Positions 44,217 through 51,987 of a DNA stretch of 64,000 nucleotides are shown one piece after another (position 1 is the first letter of the stretch; the number at the start of each line of letters is the position of its first letter). Location of the stretch: the NCBI RefSeq assembly GCF_900086655.1, contig NZ_LT575476.1, positions 5,195,480 through 5,259,479 on the forward strand, given 5' to 3'. The notes beneath the pieces are model-generated. The model did not search any database. It saw nothing but the letters and a program-made list of their open reading frames with translations, and was not told the origin of the DNA. Made by a program: the position numbers and the translations under genes. Source of the stretch: Paenibacillus tuaregi (lineage in GTDB: Bacteria > Bacillota > Bacilli > Paenibacillales > Paenibacillaceae).

Positions 44217-45260
44217 TCAGCTGCTGGCCAATACCTCCCCAGAGCTGGCCCTTTCCTTAAGCATAAGCCGGTACTGACCCGGCGACATCCCCATCCACTT
44301 TTTGAACGTGCTCTGAAAAGCGCTGGGCTCCGAAAAATGCAGCAGATAGGCGATCTCAGCCATATTGTATTCGGGATTGGCCAGGTAACCAAGGGCGAGC
44401 TCCCTCCTAACCCGGTTCGCCAGCCGGTTATATGAGGTCCCCTCCTGCTTAAGCTTCGCCTGAAGGCTTCTTGCGCTCATCCGGATAGCCATGGCCGCCT
44501 CCTGCAAGGAGGGGAACCGGGCCGGCATACTTTCAATGATCCAGTGATACAGCTTATCCGTAAGCTTCGCGCCTTGGATCAAACGGTGCTTGGCCTCCTC
44601 CGCTATGGCCTCAAATACCCCTTTAAGACGGGAATCTGAGCTAAGAACCGGATAATCCCAGATATCTTGACTCATTCGCAGTATATTCTGCTCCTGCCTG
44701 AACTTGGGCATTACTCCGAAGACATGGGCATACTCGTTAATGTTCTGACCTGGTTCATGACAGAAGGCGACCTCTTTGGGCCCAATCTGCTTGCCAGCCA
44801 GTCCCTTCATGGCGTAACAAAGGGAACTGGCCATGTCTTCTATACAATGCCTGGAGAGAGCAACGGCCGGGTTGACAGCGTAGAGACGAATCACGATATC
44901 CTCCCCGTCCATCTGATAGGCGGCGTTATAACCGCCGCATGCAAGCATATTATATTTTTGATATGTGGTCAGGGCCTCCCCGATCGTCTTCGAATGCATC
45001 ATCACATAACCAAGCACCCCAAGATCGGAGAGGGTTACTTCCTGTCCCTGATGAAGCCCGAATAGCTCGTCTCCCGTGTAGCGGGCTGCCTCCGTGACGA
45101 TCCGTGTAAATTCCTCTTCAGGCAGCCTGCTTTCCACATCCTGGAGCATGTTCATATCCACTGAAGCAACCGTGCAGAAATCAGCCCAGTCATAACCTTT
45201 TCGCAGAAGTCCCCTCATCATAGGAATTAAGAAAGCCACTGATATTCCCCGGCTGGGCAT
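44217..45260 (-). CDS. AraC-family regulator with N-terminal arabinose-binding-like domain
   Basis: A 347-residue regulator with the ArgR/OruR/AphA-like N-terminal ligand domain (GLHQGQEVTLSDLGVLGYVMM) and a C-terminal AraC helix-turn-helix pair (SLQEAAMAIRMSARSLQAKL; NMAEIAYLLHFSEPSAFQSTFKKWMGMSP). ATG 45260 is chosen for its GGAGGTG site. It is divergent from an NAD(P)H oxidoreductase gene, the likely target. A perfect 16-bp palindrome lies between them. The effector is unknown. Confidence 0.9.
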   Translation of the reverse strand: MPSRGISVAFLIPMMRGLLRKGYDWADFCTVASVDMNMLQDVESRLPEEEFTRIVTEAARYTGDELFGLHQGQEVTLSDLGVLGYVMMHSKTIGEALTTYQKYNMLACGGYNAAYQMDGEDIVIRLYAVNPAVALSRHCIEDMASSLCYAMKGLAGKQIGPKEVAFCHEPGQNINEYAHVFGVMPKFRQEQNILRMSQDIWDYPVLSSDSRLKGVFEAIAEEAKHRLIQGAKLTDKLYHWIIESMPARFPSLQEAAMAIRMSARSLQAKLKQEGTSYNRLANRVRRELALGYLANPEYNMAEIAYLLHFSEPSAFQSTFKKWMGMSPGQYRLMLKERASSGEVLASS

Positions 45261-45307
45261 AGCTGTTACACCTCCACTTGCGCTTATCAACAGGTTTATG
45301 ACGCCTT

Positions 45308-45323
45308 TGATCATATATGATCA
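45308..45323. promoter_or_regulatory. Perfect 16-bp palindrome in AraC/oxidoreductase intergenic region
   Basis: TGATCATATATGATCA is fully self-complementary. It sits 48 bases before the AraC start and 113 before the oxidoreductase start. It could be an operator, though AraC proteins usually bind direct repeats. Confidence 0.4.
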
Positions 45324-45436
45324 GGATTTTAAACATTAAAATTACATCTATAAACCTATTCTAGCATGAACCGTGGAACGGATTCAGCGCAATCCATGAG
45401 CCAAGCAGGCTGAGACCCCAGAGGAGGAACAGAAAT

Positions 45437-46015
45437 ATGAAAAGAATCGCGGTTATTAACGGACACCCATACCCTGGCAGCTTGTGCCAAGGATTAATGG
45501 ACGCTTATGTGGAAGGAGCCCGCAGCAGCGGAGCAGAGGTACGGACCATCGAGCTCGGCAAGCTGAACTTCAATCCCAACTTAATGTATGGTTACAGCAA
45601 GCGCATGGAGCTGGAGGAGGATCTTCTCGCAGCCCAGGATACAATGAAGTGGGCGGAGCACCTGGTCTTTGTCTATCCCACCTGGTGGGGGACCATGCCT
45701 GCCATCATGAAGGGCTTCTTCGACCGTACTTTCCTCCCAGGTTACTCTTATAAGACAGAGCCGAATTCCCTACTGCAGAAAAAGCTGCTTGGCGGCAGAA
45801 CCGCACGGCTGATCGTCACCATGGATACTCCCCATTGGTATTACAGGTGGATCTTGAAGCAGGCAGGGCACCATATCATGAAGCGAAGCATTTTGGGGTT
45901 CTGCGGGATTGCACCCGTGCGAATAACGGAGATTGGTCCGGTAAAGACCTCGTCAGAATCGCTGCGGCAGGGCTGGCTGAAAGAAGCACAGCGTCTCGGG
46001 GCACGGCTGGCTTAA
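45437..46015 (+). CDS. Flavodoxin-fold NAD(P)H-dependent oxidoreductase
   Basis: A 192-residue quinone/NAD(P)H oxidoreductase of the YwrO/KefF/MdaB type. The FMN phosphate loop is NGHPYPGSLCQGL (residues 9-21), followed by FVYPTWWGTMPAIMKGFFDRTFLPG (about 75-100), the family signature. It reduces quinones or related electrophiles with FMN or FAD. GGAGGAA precedes the ATG. It is divergent from an AraC-type regulator that probably controls it. Its last four bases overlap the end of the convergent gene. Confidence 0.9.
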   Translation: MKRIAVINGHPYPGSLCQGLMDAYVEGARSSGAEVRTIELGKLNFNPNLMYGYSKRMELEEDLLAAQDTMKWAEHLVFVYPTWWGTMPAIMKGFFDRTFLPGYSYKTEPNSLLQKKLLGGRTARLIVTMDTPHWYYRWILKQAGHHIMKRSILGFCGIAPVRITEIGPVKTSSESLRQGWLKEAQRLGARLA

Positions 46016-46773
46016 CGGTGATAGGGCGATCTGAACAACCCGTGAACCGCCGCCCTCATTTGCTCAAAATTAGCCCGGAACTGGCTGACTCTATGCCCGT
46101 TTGCCCCGGAGGGGTGAGGGAAGCCCCACAAAATGTGCCGTCCCTCAAGCCAGCCCTCCTTCTGGGCTGCCCGCATAGCCTGTTCCACCGCCTTCCCCAG
46201 TGGAATGATCAAGGCCTTCTGATCCAGCAGCGCAAGCTCCTCCCGGATAAAACCAAGCCCCCTATTCCTTAATAAGGCATGGGATAGCAGAGCAGGACTT
46301 GCGCCCGTATAGTTCTTTCCATGGACAAATACGGGGAAGCGCAGAAGTGAAGTGGTATGAAGCCGCGTTCTCTCCTGCCCGAACAGCTCCCTGCAGGTCG
46401 GGAGCTTTAGAGCTGTCTGAAGCCCAAGCTCATCCAGCATGTTAATCAGATTGTTCCGCATCGGGCCGGCGAAGCTGGCCGCTTTCTTCGATTTCATACA
46501 GACCTCTTCGTCCCCGAGCCCTTCGGCCAAGCTTGCAGCGGCTGATTCGTATGCGGCCCGCATCTGGGTCCAGCCCGGTGTAATTCCAGTGATTACCACG
46601 GAGGCTGAGGCATTCAAATACTCATTATGCGGCGCATAGTACATTTGGATCGGCCCGCTCTGCTCCATCAGAAAGTCCGGAGTTAGAAGGTCCGTGGGAG
46701 TTAACCGTCTAGAGGATGGGAGGGCCCGGATTGCGGACTTGTATGCCTTCAGTCTGCCGGAAATAAGCACCAT
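46012..46773 (-). CDS. Uracil-DNA-glycosylase-superfamily-like protein
   Basis: A 253-residue protein with a UDG-like layout: motif 1 region VVITGITPGWTQMRAAY (about 60-75) where UDGs carry their water-activating residue, and a C-terminal motif 2 region GFPHPSGANGHRVSQF (about 215-230) resembling the H-P-S/G-x-N leucine-loop motif. Long helices lie in between. Family 1 catalytic residues are not obvious, so it is either an unusual glycosylase or a non-catalytic relative. AGGAGGAACG precedes the ATG. It overlaps tail-to-tail with the oxidoreductase gene by four bases. Confidence 0.6.
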   Translation of the reverse strand: MVLISGRLKAYKSAIRALPSSRRLTPTDLLTPDFLMEQSGPIQMYYAPHNEYLNASASVVITGITPGWTQMRAAYESAAASLAEGLGDEEVCMKSKKAASFAGPMRNNLINMLDELGLQTALKLPTCRELFGQERTRLHTTSLLRFPVFVHGKNYTGASPALLSHALLRNRGLGFIREELALLDQKALIIPLGKAVEQAMRAAQKEGWLEGRHILWGFPHPSGANGHRVSQFRANFEQMRAAVHGLFRSPYHR

Positions 46774-46845
46774 CGTTCCTCCTCTCAGCGTGTCGTATAC
46801 ATTCCCTCACTTCCACATGCTGCCCACTTTCCACCAAAATCAAAA

Positions 46846-46865
46846 AGCCCTCTATACAGAGAGCT
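46846..46865 (-). terminator. Terminator of VOC gene
   Basis: Stem AGCCCTCT/AGAGAGCT (one mismatch) with an ATAC loop. On the minus strand it is followed by TTTTTG, downstream of the VOC gene. Confidence 0.6.
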
Positions 46866-46907
46866 TCGTTAACTGCTGCCCATCGGCCACAAAACTGTCT
46901 AAAGACA

Positions 46908-47321
46908 TTATGTGTGGGCTTTCTCATCCTCTTCAGAAGGCCATCCTCCCCACAGATTGGACAGGTGCCCGTCCGGATCACGGAAAGTGAAGCTGTAACC
47001 GCCGCCTTTCTTATAAGTAATTTCGCTGACCTCTACACCCTTGCTCCGAATTTCCTTATGTATTTCATGGATATTATCAACCTGCAAGGACAGCAGGGTC
47101 TGGTTCTGCCCCTTCATGTTCTGGAAATCAAAGCACGGCACCTGCGGACTGCGGATTAATCCGAGTCCGACTCCCCCCACATTCAGCCAGGCTTCATCAT
47201 CCCCCGGCGTGAATTCGAAAGTGAATGGAATGCCTAGGATATCCTGGTACCATTTCACGGAAGCCTCCAGGTCTTTGACCGGCAGCTGGATTACAGCAAA
47301 ATTTTTGACAGCCATCTTCAT
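46908..47321 (-). CDS. VOC (glyoxalase/bleomycin resistance) family protein
   Basis: A 137-residue vicinal-oxygen-chelate protein with paired beta-alpha-beta-beta-beta units: FAVIQLPVKDLEASVKWYQDILG at the start and SFTFRDPDGHLSNLWGG at the end, typical of bleomycin-resistance or glyoxalase-like members. Metal or substrate residues cannot be assigned confidently. GAGGAG precedes ATG 47321. It lies 63 bases downstream of a sigma-factor gene whose C-terminal tail resembles the last third of this protein, and the two are probably cotranscribed. Confidence 0.88.
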   Translation of the reverse strand: MKMAVKNFAVIQLPVKDLEASVKWYQDILGIPFTFEFTPGDDEAWLNVGGVGLGLIRSPQVPCFDFQNMKGQNQTLLSLQVDNIHEIHKEIRSKGVEVSEITYKKGGGYSFTFRDPDGHLSNLWGGWPSEEDEKAHT

Positions 47322-47384
47322 TCCCACTCCTCATTATTGGATATCTTTTATAAACGTCATAACGCGGCAAAAGGAAACGGGGGG

Positions 47385-48107
47385 CTAGCCCATTTTTTGA
47401 AAAAAACCAATCAGATGGCCATTCGGGTCCCGAAAGTTGAAGTGCAGCTCCTCTCTACGCTCCGCCTTCTCCACCCGTACGCCATGACGGGCGAGGGTCA
47501 GATACGCCCGGCAGATCAGCCTTGGGTTGCCTGTGCGAAACCCCTCCAGAAACTGCTCGAACACCTGCGGACTCAGCTTCCCCGAGTCGTAAGATCCCTG
47601 TTCCGGAGGCAGCCCGTCTCTTGATGCGGCAGCCAGGCTCCGCAGACGCTGACGTGCCCGCTTTACTCCCTCCTTTACAGCACCGGTTGTAGAGTGCAGG
47701 TGGACCGCGGTCTCCTGAGCGGTAAACATGAATACGTCCAGCATCAAGATCAGGACCAACTGCCTGGGATTCAGGAGGTGGGCCAGCTGTTCCAAATGCT
47801 CTCTGAGACGAAGTTCTCCCTGGTCTTCACCTGAAGAAAGGTGACTGTCTTCTATAGCCTGCGAGGCTATAACCGGTCTCCGGGACATTTTGCGGTACTG
47901 ATCGATCCAGACGTTTCGCGCGGTCCGGTATAAATAGGCCTGGCTCAACTGCCTTGCGGGGGATTGTCTAATTGCCAGGTATACTCTGGCAAGCACTTCC
48001 TGCATCAGATCCTCAGCATCCCACTCATTACGGGCAAGCGAAAGGCAATACAGCCTTAGACCGGCCGTATAAGGTTCAAAGTCCAAGAGGGTGTTATCCG
48101 GCATCAT
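47385..48107 (-). CDS. ECF-like sigma factor with VOC-like C-terminal tail
   Basis: A 240-residue sigma-70 family protein. Region 2 is in residues 10-75 (AGLRLYCLSLARNEWDAEDL; YLYRTARNVWIDQYRK) and region 4 in about 110-165 (LNPRQLVLILMLDVFMFTAQ; HSTTGAVKEGVKRARQRL). The C-terminal extension ends in GVRVEKAERREELHFNFRDP followed by NGHLIGFF, which parallels the end of the VOC protein encoded just downstream (GVEVSEITYKKGGGYSFTFR then DPDGHL). The tail may be a fused half-VOC sensor. GGAGGACGG precedes the ATG. No anti-sigma gene is adjacent. Confidence 0.85.
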   Translation of the reverse strand: MMPDNTLLDFEPYTAGLRLYCLSLARNEWDAEDLMQEVLARVYLAIRQSPARQLSQAYLYRTARNVWIDQYRKMSRRPVIASQAIEDSHLSSGEDQGELRLREHLEQLAHLLNPRQLVLILMLDVFMFTAQETAVHLHSTTGAVKEGVKRARQRLRSLAAASRDGLPPEQGSYDSGKLSPQVFEQFLEGFRTGNPRLICRAYLTLARHGVRVEKAERREELHFNFRDPNGHLIGFFQKMG

Positions 48108-48232
48108 TTCCGTCCTCCAGCGCAAGCTTTTCCCTGATTATATCACTATAGCAGGATTCTTCCAGACCATAGGCAAGCAGATAGGCTACCCCTGGCAAGA
48201 CCGGCGATTGCTCAAGCGGTTACAGCGTAAAC

Positions 48233-48259
48233 ACCCTGCAGAGAGAACTCCCGCAGGGT
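48233..48259 (-). terminator. Probable terminator after uppP
   Basis: Stem ACCCTGC/GCAGGGT with a 13-base loop downstream of uppP on the minus strand. Only a short T-tract (GTTTAC) follows, so this is tentative. Confidence 0.45.
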
Positions 48260-48308
48260 ATTATCACCAAACGTATACAGACAGAGCAATTAGAGAATCA
48301 TCCGTTTG

Positions 48309-49139
48309 CTACAAAAATACAAAATAGATGACGGCGGCAAGCACAATTCGATAAATCGCAAATGGAACCAGCTTGATCCGGTTGATCAGCTTCAGGAAGA
48401 ACCGGATTGAGATCCATGCAAACACAAAGGCGCTGACAAAGCCTACGATGAGGAAAGGAATTACCGCGGGTGTAATGGCCTCCCAGTTCTTCAGCAGGGA
48501 GAAGAAACTTACTGCGGCCATAATCGGAACTGCCATGATGAAAGTAAAGTCGGCTGCGGCCCGGTGCTTCATCCCCACCAGGACCCCACCTGATATGGTC
48601 GAGCCTGAACGCGAGAATCCTGGCCACATGGACAGGCATTGAAACAGACCTACAAAAAATGCCTGCTTGTACGTAATCTGATCTACGGACACCACCTTGG
48701 GATTCTTCGGGCCGAAACGGTCTGCCGCTATCATCAGAAGCGCCCCGAGTACCAGACCGATAACAACGGTCTGCGTAGAGAACAAATATTTGTCTACCAG
48801 ATCGTCAAACAGCAGGTAGAGTACGCCTGCAGGAATCATGGCTACAATGACCTGGCCAAGATTCAGGCGCGGCCCGCCTTGAGTCTGGCCGGGAATCTTC
48901 TTCAGACCAAGCAAATTCATGAAACGGTCCCACATTAATATGACAACCGCCAGAATCGAGCCAAGCTGAATCACGATCTTAAAGGTGACAGCAACCTCCG
49001 GCGAGAACATGTTCTTCGTCTGAAACAGGAAATCATCCACAATAATCATGTGTCCCGTGGACGATACCGGTGCAAACTCAGTCAACCCTTCAACAAGCCC
49101 AAGAATCAGGGCCACAAATGCTTCCCATAAATTCAACAA
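48309..49139 (-). CDS. uppP: Undecaprenyl-diphosphatase (UppP/BacA family, BcrD-like)
   Basis: A 276-residue membrane enzyme that dephosphorylates undecaprenyl diphosphate to recycle the cell-wall lipid carrier; extra copies give bacitracin resistance. Both active-site motifs are present: EGLTEFAPVSSTGH (about residues 17-30) and PGFSRSGSTISGG (about 170-182). The TTG at 49139 has GGAG eight bases upstream. It starts 54 bases after the ABC permease gene with no terminator between, so it is likely the last gene of the two-component/ABC operon, as BcrD is in enterococcal bcrABD. Confidence 0.94.
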   Translation of the reverse strand: MLNLWEAFVALILGLVEGLTEFAPVSSTGHMIIVDDFLFQTKNMFSPEVAVTFKIVIQLGSILAVVILMWDRFMNLLGLKKIPGQTQGGPRLNLGQVIVAMIPAGVLYLLFDDLVDKYLFSTQTVVIGLVLGALLMIAADRFGPKNPKVVSVDQITYKQAFFVGLFQCLSMWPGFSRSGSTISGGVLVGMKHRAAADFTFIMAVPIMAAVSFFSLLKNWEAITPAVIPFLIVGFVSAFVFAWISIRFFLKLINRIKLVPFAIYRIVLAAVIYFVFL

Positions 49140-49193
49140 ATCTCACACTCCAATTCCATTTCCGTATTCAAAGAGCAGTCCTTAACGGAGAAT

Positions 49194-49931
49194 CTATGAA
49201 TCAATATCCGTTCTTCTAAAATAGATCAGGACTATTGCCAGACCCAGCAACGCAGTACCTAATACAGACACATACGAATAGAGCGGCGGATAATCCGGGA
49301 CAAATTCCTGATTGGCGATCGAGTGGGCGGCCGACCAAGGGAACAACACCCGGTGCTTGGAGTTGGCCAAAGCCACATTGCCCATTGTAATGATCGCGGA
49401 GAAGATCATCGTAGGCATATAGTTTTTATATATGAGCGTAATAAAAATCGTTGGTGTCGATAACAAGAACAGCAGCGTGCCGCCTACGATATATTGAATC
49501 AGCGTCCGCAGCAGAAGCTGCGCGCTCAGGTCCTCAAATCCTCCGATTAATCCGAGAATCAAGGTCAGTCCCCATGCAGTCAGCGTAAGCACGAGAATCC
49601 AGATGAAGAGCATCACCATCTTGCTGAGAATCAGACTGACCCTGGATACGGGTATGGTCAAGAGACTCTTCAGTGTATCCTCCGCATACTCCTGGTAGAA
49701 CAAATAGGAGGTAATAATGCCGTACAACAGCACCCCGAGCAGTACGAGAACATAAAGATTCGTGTTATAGAATGATGACTCAAATGTGATTCGCTCAGCC
49801 GGTTTCTCGGCAAGGGTGGCCTGAAACCCAATGAACATCATGATGGGAGCGGCGGACGCCCCGATCAGGCTGACCAGGAACATTTTGGCGCGCTTTAGCT
49901 TCAGCAGCTCCGTCCAGATCAGATTATACAT
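49194..49931 (-). CDS. ABC transporter permease (BcrB/ABC-2 type)
   Basis: A 245-residue membrane protein with about six spans and no large extracellular domain: NLIWTELLKLKRAKMFLVSLIG at the start, EYAEDTLKSLLTIPVSRVSL, and a C-terminal FRRTD. This is the size and layout of BcrB-like antibiotic-resistance permeases of the ABC-2 group, unlike the large BceB type. GGAGGTG precedes ATG 49931. Its start overlaps the end of the ATPase gene by eight bases, showing translational coupling. Probable role: removing or flipping an envelope-active peptide antibiotic. Confidence 0.88.
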   Translation of the reverse strand: MYNLIWTELLKLKRAKMFLVSLIGASAAPIMMFIGFQATLAEKPAERITFESSFYNTNLYVLVLLGVLLYGIITSYLFYQEYAEDTLKSLLTIPVSRVSLILSKMVMLFIWILVLTLTAWGLTLILGLIGGFEDLSAQLLLRTLIQYIVGGTLLFLLSTPTIFITLIYKNYMPTMIFSAIITMGNVALANSKHRVLFPWSAAHSIANQEFVPDYPPLYSYVSVLGTALLGLAIVLIYFRRTDIDS

Positions 49932-50841
49932 AAGGCACACCTCCTGTAAGCCGGACAAAATAATCCTCCAGCTGAGTCTCGCTCTCGGCAATCCGGGAGA
50001 CCTCGATTCCATGCTCCACGAACAACCGGTTCAGCCTGCCCTGCTCTCCCAGATGAGTATAGAGGCGGATAATTCCCTCGTTCAGCACCTCATAACTGTT
50101 GATTCCATACTGCTCTATCAGCATGGCGGCGGAATTTGGATTCGACACCTGGAACTCCACGTATTTGCGGTTTCGTGATTTCAAGGTATCCATATCCACT
50201 TCTTCAAGCAGCTTGCCCTCGTGAATAATACCGATCCGTTCAGCCAACAGCTCGATTTCATGAAGAATGTGGCTCGAAATCAGGATCGTGACCTTCCGTT
50301 CCACCGCCAGCGTCTGTATAAGTCTGCGGATCTCTGCAATTCCCACGGGATCAAGCCCGTTCGTAGGCTCATCCAGAATAAGCAGCTCGGGATGGTGAAG
50401 AATCGCTCTGGCAATGCCCAAACGCTGCTTCATCCCGAGCGAATACTTGCCGACAAGCTTCCCCGACTCCTGCTCGAGTCCAGCTATTTCGAGCGCCTCC
50501 ATGACCGCGTTCCTTGTATGCACACCCATCAACTTTGCATTGATCATCAGGTTCTCCTTGGCGGTCAAATTGCCATAGAACCCCGAGAACTCCACAATCG
50601 ATCCGACCCTGCGGAGAATGTCCCTCTGCCGCTTGCGCAGCAGTTCCCCGAAAATCTCAATCTGACCTTCCGTGGGCTGGATCAGACCCAGAAGCATGCG
50701 GATCGTTGTTGTCTTCCCGGCCCCGTTCTGCCCGAGGAAGCCATAAATTTGGCCCTCCAATACGTTCATTTGCAGACGATCTACTGCGTTGTGTTTCCCG
50801 TAAGCTTTAGTCAGATTTGTTGTCTTGATAACCGCATTCAT
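49924..50841 (-). CDS. ABC transporter ATP-binding protein (BcrA-like)
   Basis: A 305-residue ATPase with Walker A GQNGAGKTTT, signature YSLGMKQRLGIA and Walker B LLILDEPTNGLDP. A C-terminal extension of about 80 residues is typical of BcrA/NatA-like drug or lantibiotic transporters. It energises the permease encoded next. The ATG at 50841 follows AGGAGG at a rather long distance. A promoter with two 16-bp direct repeats lies just upstream, overlapping the kinase stop codon, so transporter genes can be induced separately from the two-component genes. Confidence 0.92.
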   Translation of the reverse strand: MNAVIKTTNLTKAYGKHNAVDRLQMNVLEGQIYGFLGQNGAGKTTTIRMLLGLIQPTEGQIEIFGELLRKRQRDILRRVGSIVEFSGFYGNLTAKENLMINAKLMGVHTRNAVMEALEIAGLEQESGKLVGKYSLGMKQRLGIARAILHHPELLILDEPTNGLDPVGIAEIRRLIQTLAVERKVTILISSHILHEIELLAERIGIIHEGKLLEEVDMDTLKSRNRKYVEFQVSNPNSAAMLIEQYGINSYEVLNEGIIRLYTHLGEQGRLNRLFVEHGIEVSRIAESETQLEDYFVRLTGGVPYV

Positions 50842-50902
50842 ATTTCTCTGCTGCCTCCTGCTTCCCAAACCATATCTCTATCATCTTTAGGTTTGTGTTC
50901 TC

Positions 50903-50957
50903 AGTATAAGCGGCTCTATTTAAATACCTCTTAACGAATTCTTAAATAACTCTTAAC
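50903..50957 (-). promoter_or_regulatory. Response-regulator box and promoter of the ABC/uppP genes
   Basis: Two 16-bp direct repeats (plus strand TTAAATAcCTCTTAAC at 50920-50935 and TTAAATAaCTCTTAAC at 50942-50957) differ at one base and are exactly 22 bp apart, two helical turns. A TATACT -10 (minus strand, 50908-50903) lies 11 bases from the nearer repeat, so that repeat covers the -35 region. This is the layout expected for activation by an OmpR-type regulator, presumably the one encoded at 51984. Confidence 0.75.
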
Positions 50958-51987
50958 TGCCTGACCTGCGCCCCACCGGAAAAGAAAGATGTACCGCCGT
51001 CATCCGCCCCGGCTCACTCTCAAGGGCAATCTGCCCGCCGTTCTTCTCCACCAGCGCCTTGGCAATCGACAGCCCCAGCCCGCTGCCGCCCGAGGCCCGG
51101 TTTCTTGAGCGGTCCACCCGGTACAGCCGCTCGAATAGATGAGGCAGATCCTCCGGGGAAATCCCCGGTCCCCGATCCCATATGCTTAGCCTGATCTCTT
51201 GCGGCGCTGCCGTCAGCGTCACGCCCAGAACCCCTCCGCTCTTGCCATACTGCAGGGCATTCTTGATCAGATTCCGGATAACACGCTGCATGCTCAGAGG
51301 GTCGGCATAGATGACGCAGGCCCCCTCCGGGATACTGGCCTCCAGTTCCACCTGCAGCTGTCTGAGCTCCGGCAGAAATTCGATGACGGCCTCACGGGCC
51401 AGCTCAGCAAGATCAATCAGCTCGGGCTTAAGTGGGACCTCATCCGCATCCAGCTTGGCCATATGAAATATCTCATCAATGAGCCCCTTCAAGGCTCCCG
51501 CCTTCCGTGAAATCACCTGAACATATTCCTGACGCTCCTCCTCTGACACCGGAATCTGATCCTTCAAGGCATCGATGTATCCGATAATTGAAGTTAACGG
51601 AGTGCGGATATCATGGGAAATATTCGTAAGCAGGCGCTTGCGCTGGGCCTCTGACCGGACTGTGTATATCTGCTGATCAGCTAGCTGGGTGATCAACCCA
51701 TTAATCGCGTAGACCAGCTCATCCAGCAGCGGCTCCCCGTTCGTGAGCAGCCGGGCATTCAGGCTTCCCTGAGCTGCCCGCCGCAGGTCCGCCTGCATCC
51801 TCTCCAGCCGGGTGCTTAAACGGCACCGGTTGACGAGCAGGATAACGGTAATTCCCAGCAGCACAGCGGATAACACTCCGGTGGCAAACGGGCCCATCAT
51901 CGAGGGATCAAGAAAAAAGAACAGCAGGATCGCTAGAAGTCCTCCGCCTTGAAGCAGGAGAAGATATACCATCAAGTCCTTTTTCAT
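50953..51987 (-). CDS. Intramembrane-sensing histidine kinase
   Basis: A 344-residue kinase with two membrane spans (about 7-26 and 34-52) separated by only a few residues (DPSMMGP), then a HAMP-like linker, HisKA with His125 (NISHDIRTPLTS) and an HATPase domain (NLIKNALQYGKSG; WDRGPGISPEDL; GGSGLGLSIAKALV). The tiny extracellular loop marks an intramembrane-sensing kinase, which usually detects cell-wall antibiotics through a partner ABC transporter. The start codon overlaps the regulator stop (ATGA). The cognate ABC genes follow directly. Confidence 0.92.
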   Translation of the reverse strand: MKKDLMVYLLLLQGGGLLAILLFFFLDPSMMGPFATGVLSAVLLGITVILLVNRCRLSTRLERMQADLRRAAQGSLNARLLTNGEPLLDELVYAINGLITQLADQQIYTVRSEAQRKRLLTNISHDIRTPLTSIIGYIDALKDQIPVSEEERQEYVQVISRKAGALKGLIDEIFHMAKLDADEVPLKPELIDLAELAREAVIEFLPELRQLQVELEASIPEGACVIYADPLSMQRVIRNLIKNALQYGKSGGVLGVTLTAAPQEIRLSIWDRGPGISPEDLPHLFERLYRVDRSRNRASGGSGLGLSIAKALVEKNGGQIALESEPGRMTAVHLSFPVGRRSGS

